From NCBI GenBank assembly GCA_003313425.1, contig NHZP01000047.1, forward strand, positions 1 to 64,000: 64,000 bases of DNA. The letters are read 5' to 3'. Origin of the DNA: Pseudopyrenochaeta lycopersici (lineage: Eukaryota; Ascomycota; Dothideomycetes; Pleosporales; Pseudopyrenochaetaceae). Under the pieces are notes generated by a model. It worked only from the letters and a program-made list of their open reading frames with translations. It ran no database searches and was not told where the DNA came from. Position 1 is the first letter of the stretch, and every line of letters begins with the position of its first letter. The translations under genes were made by a program, and so were the position numbers. This document shows positions 56,685 through 64,000 of the stretch, piece after piece.

Positions 56685-56689
56685 TTTGG

Positions 56690-57132
56690 GGAATCAATAG
56701 ATGAAGGATGTCAAAAAGTTTGAAATGTTGGCAGAAAGTAGGTAGATGGTTTAGATCGACGGTTGTGGGGACAATTTGTGGGCGTCGCCCGACAGACCGA
56801 TCGGCAGCTCAGGTGACGCGGCAGTAACGTGTTCCACCACCTGATGAACGACCCTACCTCTCTTGCTCGTTTCGGCTGAGCCTGGACGGATGAGTGAAAC
56901 AGGTCCTGGAATAAATCTTGCACAGTGTTCTGTGACTAATCCTCAGGGAACGATATTTTTTAAGTAGCCATGGTATGAGTGTCTGAATCCCCGAATGGCA
57001 CTACAATACGATTCACAAGAGCCCGTCTGGCTTGGCGCAAGAACGCTTTAACATGGCTGTCACAGCTGAGGACCGACGTGCTAGGTGTAGAGGGTCTGAA
57101 GATGCGTTCGCTTTGACCGAATGCATCTTATA
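56690..57132. other. Intergenic region with an orphan end of MITE H
   Basis: Holds the 5' side of the UCH pseudogene and the 3' side of the peptide transporter. Only the MITE H end at 56826-56845 is recognisable. Confidence 0.5.
56826..56845. repeat. Orphan terminal repeat of MITE H
   Basis: AACGTGTTCCACCACCTGAT after a T matches the outer end of MITE H (46576 onward). After that the sequence diverges, and no second arm is seen nearby. Confidence 0.6.
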
Positions 57133-59135
57133 TTATCTAGTTGAAGCAATAACAGTTGTGTCATGTTTGCGGAAAAACCACCAAAATAGCACTGAGCAGA
57201 CTCCCAAAGCTCCGGCAATGGACGCGTAGACGATGACCAACCAGGGGTCCCGCGCTGCTGGACTGACGGCAATGCCCATCACTGCTCCGAGGCATGCGCT
57301 GAGCTGCACCATGGCTTGCACAACGCTTCTCATATCCTTCGGCGCATGGGTATATGCATACTCACTGGCAGTGACCAGGCCAAAGATCTCGGCAACAGCC
57401 AGTGCCACATATATCGGCAATTGTGTCCACACGTTGATGTCGTTCGGTATACGACCATTGTTTGATTCAGGGCAGGTAAGGGGCGCTTCATAGCAAGGTC
57501 CAGCGCTGTAAACCAGCTTTTGAAGCCCAGAAGCGTACGCCATTGCACCACCGCATATCAAGAAGGCCACAGCTATCCGCTTCATGGGACCGAATGCGAT
57601 GCGGCGTTTAGCCAGAAAGTTGTACAGCGCCTGTATGATGGGGCCAAAGACAACGCAAGCTACACCTGCCATAGCCTGGATCATATCGTTCGGGACACCG
57701 TGCAAATTCATCTGCCCGGCTTGTGAGATGAGGTTGTTGTGCATTTGGGTAATAGCAAGATAGAAAAATGCAAATGAAAAGCTGCGGGAAAATTGTACTC
57801 GTCAGTGCAAATGTACTCTCAGTTGAAGGGGCACGAGAGCCAAGACGCACATGACGCGGCAAGCAAGCAGGCCTTTCTTCAACTCATTGACGAAGTTGTC
57901 ATCCCACGGGACATCAACTCCTCGAAATTGTCGTTGATAACCTTGCTTCGCACGATCGAGATTGAATCCATTTTGGGCTGCCAAGTTTAACACACGCAGA
58001 GCACGGGGGAGACAATTCTGGCCTGGAGTTACTCTGACTAGACAGAAAGTTTTGATCAGCGATCTAAATTGTGCAACTCTGCCTGTGGAGTGATTTACCA
58101 AGTCTGGAACCATAAAGGATCAGCAATGCGGTTGCGATCAGGACGGATATGGAAGCCATAACATATGATGTCCAAAAGCCGAATTTTCGTTCCAAGAATG
58201 TGGCAGGTATCGAAGAAAGAGAAGCAACGTTTGTGAACCTTGGCTGCCGTTAGATGAGGGAGCTTTGCTCGCTTTTGCGAAGATGACGACCCACGAACCA
58301 GTAAAAGGCATTGTATAAAAACTGCAAAGTGCGTGAACCGTCTATGACTGAAAGCTTGCCGTTCTTCTGGACAACCACCTGAGGCTTGGTATTAGGTAGT
58401 TGATCACCTGTACAGAACTCTCAGCGCCGGTATTAACATATCGTAGTCCCTGGAAGCATGTCGCACCTATAAAAGGCGAAATGGTCGCCTTAATAGCTCC
58501 AACACCTAATCCAGTTAAGAACATTGCTACAATCAAACCTGGTAGGCCTGCTCCATGGTCCAAGGCAACAGGTAGTGACGTTGCGAACATGACCAAGTTG
58601 CCACACAGAGATAAGCTGGTTTCAATATACAAGATCAGCTGAGTAATATTTGTGGGGCTGCTAAGTACACATAAACTTACCACAAGCCAAGTGACAATGT
58701 TCTGTACCGTCCCAGCCAAATGTCAGAAATAAAGGCGAACAAGAGTGGAGTTAGGAACAGAAAGACGAAGAAGACATTGGATATGGCCGTCGCAGTCGAC
58801 TGCCCAAGACCAAGCGCTCCGGGAACAGTCGGTACTCCTCGCTCATTTTGCATGTAGTTTTCTGTCTCATTAATTTTGTATCAGTTCACAAGAACATTTG
58901 GTAAAATGATGATTTTCGAATGGTTGGGGCACTCACGCCAGGTAATGACCGTTGAGTAATACCCAAACCTCTCTGCGGCTCCTATGATGGCGGCAGCCCA
59001 AGCTGCAAACGGTACGTGGTCGACGATATGCGGAAGGTTTCGTATCTCAGCTTCAGTGGCCTCCCTAGATTCTGATATAGCTGCGTGCATAGATGGAACT
59101 GGATCTTCTTGGCCTTTTTCCACGACGTTGTCCAT
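57133..59135 (-). CDS. POT/PTR family peptide transporter, seven exons
   Basis: Exons, in transcription order: 59135-58937, 58861-58681, 58615-58467, 58407-58299, 58238-58099, 58037-57851, 57781-57133. Introns are 59-75 bp with GT/AG ends. Spliced length is 1614 nt = 537 residues plus stop, with no stop inside. It matches the proton-coupled di/tripeptide transporters of fungi (Ptr2-like): EIRNLPHIVDHVPFAAWAAA and AERFGYYSTV at the N-terminus, NERGVPTVPGALGLGQSTA, LDHGAGLPGLIVAMFLTGLG with IKATISPFIGDQ, FLYNAFYWFTNVASLSSIPA, then NNLISQAGQMNLHGVPNDMI and the last helices to residue 537. Twelve membrane segments are expected in the plasma membrane. It is slightly shorter than typical family members. 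It is divergent from the methyltransferase gene, and the 745 bp between them can serve both promoters. Confidence 0.88.
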
Positions 59136-59880
59136 GTCGCGGATTCTTCCCGAAGCGTAATGTTGAAGAGAATAACTGAATCAGTTGGGAAGGTGGTTTT
59201 GGCAGTCTAAAAAGCCCAATCTGGTAGGGGGAAAGGCGAAACCTCAAAATTACAAGCTGCACTTGATTTTCTTTGCGTTGCAACAGTACACAACAGCAGC
59301 TTCGACTTTTTTCTTTGTGGATTAGGCTAGAGCTACCTGGAGCCACCGATATCCATATAAACCCATGCTTAATGTAATTGGCGTCGGAGAAGATCAAAAG
59401 ACGCGTAATGAAGTCGTTGCGCCAACTAGTCAAGCTTTAATTAATTACGTCCTGTTCCTCTATGAATATGGTGCTGCCTTTCAGGGATGCCTGCGCAGAT
59501 TCTAATTACTTAACACAAGGCCGGACTCGTGGCAAGAAAAGTCCTAGGATTTGCCATTGTACATGGTGTGAGATAAGCTGTGCTTTGCACCTTCAGGAAG
59601 CGTAGCCTGCATGCCAAGGCGCCAAGAGATGGAAGAACTGCCTCAAAAGTGCTCTGACGTGCAAGGCCGATAATTTCGTATTGACAAGGTCTTCACGTAC
59701 CCTTCATCTACCTAGGATTTCACTAAACTGGTATGAATTTGGTCGTCGAGGTTACTAGCGTAATAACTTAGTAAATATCATCATGAATTGTATAGGTCTC
59801 CTCGCTCATCCTGCTTCGGGTGACGCCTAGCCCACTTACATTTTAGCTCTTATTGCACACCACACAAACTGATTGTCTGA
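59136..59880. other. Shared upstream region of transporter and methyltransferase genes
   Basis: 745 bp between two divergent start codons. No TATA box or known site stands out. Three pyrimidine-rich stretches precede the methyltransferase start. Confidence 0.45.
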
Positions 59881-60741
59881 ATGGCGCTGAATACAGCCCC
59901 AGCGAAATTCCATATAGACTACAACCGCACAACGGTCAAGAACTTTGAGCTACGGAATGTTTCGACGTGTTTGCAGTATCTGTTGCCGACTTTGCACACC
60001 TTACCTCCGACCTTTTCCCTTCTAGACGTTGGATGCGGCCCAGGGAGCATAACTTTCGATCTGGCACGACGCTTCCCTCAAGCCAAAATCATCGGCCTGG
60101 ATCAAAGCGGCGCTATAATCGAGCGAAACCGGGAAAACATAGAGGCTCTCGCTCCTGGCACGAGGTTGGAATTCCGTACCGGCAATATCTTGAGACCGGA
60201 GTCCTTTTTGACAGCTGATGAGATTGGACACTTCGATGTAGTCCACGAACACACAACGCTCATCTGCATACCTGACAATGCCCCGGTTCTCAAGCACATG
60301 AAGCTTCTGGCCAAGCCACAAGGGGGGATCGTGGCCTGTCGCGATGGTGACACGCAATCGCAGGTCGTGTGGCCACCTTGTCCTGAGAATGCAGAACTGC
60401 AGGAACGGATATACCGTATGAACGGTCTAGAGACGCAGACAGGTCGACGACTAATAGCAAAGGCATTGGAGGCCGGCTTTCGCAGAGATCAGATCATCGC
60501 TTCGGCCAGCGTCCTGTCCAACATCACAGCCGAGGAGAGAGAGGCCTACGCAGGCTCGATGCTGAATATCTTAGCAGACGAAACCTCAGAGTACCGCCAG
60601 GCTGCGACGAGATTTGGCTACACGGACGAGCAGGTCGAGGTGCTGAGGCAAAATATGCAGAGGTTCATTGAGGCAGAAGATGCTTGGAGGCTGCTGATTT
60701 GCACCGAGATTATATGTAAATTAGACGAGTCAGCCCTCTAA
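59881..60741 (+). CDS. Class I SAM-dependent methyltransferase
   Basis: Uninterrupted frame of 286 residues from ATG to TAA, no intron. Rossmann-type SAM site: motif I LLDVGCGPGSIT at residues 47-58, the acidic residue of motif II in IGLDQS (Asp 74), an acceptor region FDVVHEHTTL near 118-127, and a post-motif segment LAKPQGGIVACRDGD. It resembles the UbiE/COQ5-like small-molecule methyltransferases of fungi, many of which act in secondary metabolism, but the substrate cannot be told from sequence. It converges with the ferric reductase gene, stops 106 bp apart. Cytosolic by lack of signal or membrane segments. Confidence 0.88.
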   Translation: MALNTAPAKFHIDYNRTTVKNFELRNVSTCLQYLLPTLHTLPPTFSLLDVGCGPGSITFDLARRFPQAKIIGLDQSGAIIERNRENIEALAPGTRLEFRTGNILRPESFLTADEIGHFDVVHEHTTLICIPDNAPVLKHMKLLAKPQGGIVACRDGDTQSQVVWPPCPENAELQERIYRMNGLETQTGRRLIAKALEAGFRRDQIIASASVLSNITAEEREAYAGSMLNILADETSEYRQAATRFGYTDEQVEVLRQNMQRFIEAEDAWRLLICTEIICKLDESAL

Positions 60742-60847
60742 ACACTACCAAACCAAGATATATTACTATGTTACCTCTTTCGTCGATCATTTATCAACCT
60801 TTCAATCTCAGGATGGTGTACGAAACTCTATGTTTGCTATCCTATAT

Positions 60848-63194
60848 TTACCAGCTAAATGCCTCATCTACCAGCACATAAGCGCGGCTTTGTCCACAAT
60901 TCCTTGCAATTTGAGTGACCTTGAGCCGAACGTCGTCTGCTAACCCTGGAGGACCCGATACAATAATAGCCAATGGCCCTTTACTGATGCCGTTGTGATC
61001 TACCAGCTCCTGATAAATGATAGGGTCTACGTCGAATCGCTGTCCGACGAGTGTTTTCACCTTGACGTTGGAGGGCAACGAGTTCAGAGTATGCGTCAGG
61101 TCTGTGACGAGACCGGGCTTCCGACTGGACCAGAAGAGTTTTGTATCTTTTGTTTCGCTCTGTCTCAGGAAAGGTATACATGCCGTGATGCCCACACCGC
61201 CCGCAATACACAATATGCCACTACACTGCGCAAGTTGGGAATGGACACAGCCAGAATGATTGTACGGACCATCTACCAGGACACGCAAACGAAATTGCTT
61301 GCCATCTGAGCTAGAAGCTCTATCTGTCAGAACTTTGGTGACACCACTGCGAGCACGGGCGAAGAAGGTAGTGCTAGCGGTACGGCCTTGAGTTTCGGCG
61401 TCACTTACCACCGTAGCAGCGGCAGTGTAGTCATTAGGCCCCTTTTCATAGATCTTATTTGGTCCAGGACTTGAACTCGAGCCTGAATTAGACCGAGAAG
61501 GATGCAAGAGCGTTTGTTGTGGGTTTGAGATAGAACCGCTAACTGAAAACGGATGTGTCTCCCAAAATCGCCAGCTGAGGGTCGGGAAACAAAGATAGGC
61601 AACGCCCGCTGTAAAGTTCTTGCCTTCGATTTCGATTCGTATGTACTCATCGTCTGCGTCCGGGATTACTGTGACGACAGCTGTACGGCTACCTTGGAAA
61701 ACCATTCGACCGATCCGTATCAGACGCTCAAGTGCCCAGATACCAGCTGCAACAAACATCCAGATTTCATAGCCCCAATTGTACGTATAAACAAACCAGA
61801 TGTGGTAGTAGTAGCCAACGAGGAATAGGAGGGAGAGTGCGATGTGCGAGACGATGAAGAACTCGTAGAACTTCTGTCGAATTTGAAGAAGAGAGAAGGG
61901 AATCAAGGCACACACCGCAACAGTTCCAACTATACCCCAGATCCAGTATAGGCGTAAAATCTCGGCGGAGTATGTGCCGGCTTGGACGTAGTAGCTCCAG
62001 AGCATCGATGAGTGAACCACGGTATGCACGACTGCCCAGTACCCCAACCAGCGGTGCAGCAAGAGGTAAGTACTGTAGTTCCAATCGGTGAGGTAGAGCA
62101 AGAAGCTGTTCCGAGACGAGAAGAGGACTAAGGCGACGACATTGCCCATAGCCATTGTCCCGGCTCGGTTCCCGACGATACTGAGAAGTTGTTTGCCCCT
62201 TGTTGTGAAGCTGGCTTGGGGTTGCTTGATGGTATAAGGAGCTATCAGTAAGATGATGTTGAGAAAGCTGATCAAAAATATGTAAAGACTCTGTCCTCGA
62301 GTGGGCACCATGCCTCCCGCCACTGGCTTGCGATGATGTCTGCCAAAAACAACAGGGTGTATCAAGATCGATTTGAGATAGCTCCAACCGTGACTCGCTG
62401 TCGTACCTGGAACGAAGCGTAAGAGGGAAAGTAAAATAGGAAGAAATATGGCTACAATTGCGATTGTAATCCTACTAAAGGTTAGCCTCCATCGGCTCCT
62501 AGGGACCATATCTCCCTCGTAGCGATAGCTTGACTCACGTCATTGTGCTATGACCTTTCTCATTAATCTCAAAGTCTGAAAGATAATTGTATTGCAACTG
62601 CCATTGCACAGGGCCGACAAGGCGGGTTTTATTAAGGACACTGCTGCCGCCAGTAGTGGTGGCCAGAGGGCTCGAGACTTTGTAAGGCACTAAGCCCTCC
62701 GGAACTGATGCAGACGTAGAGTTGGTTGTGTTACCCGCTACCTGTATAGCTGCTCTTGCGTCGTTCTCATCCTGTCGTGCTGCAGCCAAGGCGTCCTTGT
62801 ATGACAAAACGGGAACGTATTGATGATTACCCAGAGTACCAGTTCCGAGGTGAGATGCCCAGTAATCCTCAATCAGGCTGGTTGCCGGTTTGTCGCTCAG
62901 TGTGCAGTAGATGTCGATACAGAGAGCCATAGTTTTAAGGAACGAGAGGTCTTGGACAAAGCATTTTGGCGGCGTCGAGACCGGGTTGTGTGCCGTTCCA
63001 TGGTTCTCAGCTGAGGAAGATGGCGTGCATGCCAGCGTCTGTTTCCGAATGACGCTGCGGCAGGCAAAGGTGCAAGTTGGATTATACAGAGTTTTGCCGT
63101 ATCCTATCAGGCCAGTTCCATCGGCTCTAGCGCTCGGTGTGTATAGATGCAAGGTGGCTAGACTCCACACGAGCCAAAAACGCAGTTGCATCAT
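60848..63194 (-). CDS. Ferric-chelate reductase (FRE family), two exons
   Basis: Exons 63194-62539 and 62498-60848, joined over a 40-bp intron (GTGAGT to CTAG); spliced length 2307 nt = 768 residues plus stop. The start MMQLRFWLVWSLATLHLYTP looks like a signal peptide (about residues 1-24), followed by a Cys-containing extracellular part with Asn-Thr/Ser glycosylation sites. The ferric reductase membrane core has the two heme-binding His pairs with 13 residues between: His 367/381 and His 437/451. The FAD motif HPFSVSG is at 534-540. NAD(P)H sites are GILCIAGGVGITACIPFL at 646-663 and IIVSGPPG near 739. It reduces Fe3+ at the plasma membrane using cytosolic NADPH, feeding high-affinity iron uptake. 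No permease or multicopper oxidase gene sits beside it here. Confidence 0.9.
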
Positions 63195-64000
63195 GTTGGT
63201 AGTTTTACGGTCAGTCTCCTTGTCGTCATAAGATCAACCTTTCATGTCTGAATTTTCCGGATGTTGTCAGAGCTGGTGTGAGTAAATGTCGAAAAATGGG
63301 CGTTGAGCAGTCAGGCTCATGCAATATCCCGAGAAAAAATTGTCGTGCAGATCTGATGTATATGTTTTATACTGTGCCGCATCAATGGACCTTCGCCTGT
63401 GAAACCAACTGTGTGCCCTGAATTACAAACGAACGTGACACAAGCAAAAAGCAGATGCACTATGTTACGCCACGCGAAGCCCGTAATGTGCCCGACTCTC
63501 TGGGCAACAATCCTTCATTGTGCTGGCAGCTGAGCTCCAGATTTACCAGTCGAACTCCTCATCTTTGACTGGCGCCCACGAAATCCATCAATTTACAAGA
63601 CGCGTTCTAGTGAGGGCCTTTGAGCTAGTTTATCCAGGTCTGCAGGGTATAAAAGCCTTGCATGTCTTGGAGTCCTTGGCTTGAGCAAGTTATCACCTGA
63701 ATTGGAGCACGCATCGCTTGGCAACTCTCGCTCGAGCTGCAGGTGCGCCAACAACAACTGTAACTCTCTCCCAGCGTTACCCTCAAGGAAAGCTTTAAAA
63801 ATAGTTTTCCGGTATAAAGTGTTTTTTTTATACCTATTACACTTAGGTACAGTAGACATTAGTAACCTTTAGATACCTATACCTCTTGGATTATTAGAGC
63901 TTAAAGTACCAAATTATATTAATAGACGAATTATACCTACAAATTTTAGATTTTAAGGGCTAGCATAGTTTTCTAATAGCTACTACATAGCTTAATGTTA
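63195..64000. other. Upstream region of the ferric reductase, then AT-rich DNA
   Basis: 63195-63780 is ordinary promoter-like sequence with no certain site. From about 63780 the composition turns AT-rich with TAG-rich frames (TAGCTACTACATAGC), similar to the RIPped transposons at the other end, so a further element probably begins here and leaves the window. The ORFs at 63593-63872 are not supported. Confidence 0.45.

Noticed and set aside
57133..63194. A biosynthetic gene cluster (transporter, methyltransferase, reductase)
   Set aside because: No backbone enzyme (PKS, NRPS, terpene cyclase) is present, the reductase is a membrane ferric reductase and the transporter a peptide carrier. Neighbourhood alone does not support a pathway.
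1..64000. tRNA or rRNA genes
   Set aside because: No cloverleaf-like stretch with A and B boxes and no rRNA segment was recognised by eye. A tRNAscan run would be decisive.

Overview
The window looks like a chromosome segment of a filamentous ascomycete (Pezizomycotina). The evidence is short spliceosomal introns (40-75 bp) with GT...CTAAC...AG signals, HET (heterokaryon incompatibility) genes, an F-box/DUF6546-type gene, a POT/PTR peptide transporter, a fungal ferric reductase, and large AT-rich transposon blocks. In those blocks stop codons are almost all TAA/TAG at former Trp or Gln codons, the signature of repeat-induced point mutation (RIP). All identifications come from reading the sequence; no database search was run.

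Layout. Positions 1-33650 are a nest of dead Ty3/Gypsy chromoviruses. Element A (minus, cut by the window start) sits in a fragment of family D, which sits in element C (plus). Element B copy 1 (5900-12497, minus) also sits in C, with target duplication TTATA. B copy 2 (17647-24241, plus, duplication TAGGA) and a complete D element (24505-32309, minus, duplication GTGCC) lie in or next to one MFS transporter pseudogene, which also took a 475-bp TA-flanked MITE. B and D each carry an extra open frame antisense to, and tail-to-tail with, gag-pol at their 3' end. From 33970 to 39853 follow cut-and-paste elements: a pogo/Fot-type element, and a second pogo-type element nested in the terminal repeat of a mariner-like element.

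From 39854 to 56700 the sequence is gene-like in composition but decayed. It holds a HET pseudogene with an ankyrin remnant, a second broken HET gene, an F-box/DUF6546 gene with one frameshift, a repeat-containing acidic protein gene with one internal stop, an ankyrin relic, and a ubiquitin C-terminal hydrolase pseudogene. Between them are a polypurine microsatellite, several minisatellites and small inverted-repeat elements, and promoter-like blocks that recur at several places.

From 57133 to 63194 there are three apparently intact genes: a seven-exon POT/PTR peptide transporter (minus), a single-exon class I methyltransferase (plus, divergent from the transporter), and a two-exon ferric-chelate reductase (minus, convergent with the methyltransferase). 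Spliced lengths are exact multiples of three. They do not form an obvious pathway; the transporter and the reductase fit nutrient (peptide and iron) uptake. The last ~220 bp turns AT-rich again and may enter another RIPped block.

The most interesting signals are the antisense frames in the two Gypsy families, the MFS locus hit by several elements, nonsense changes of RIP type in apparently single-copy host genes, the 35-residue repeats of the acidic protein, and the duplicated promoter-like blocks.
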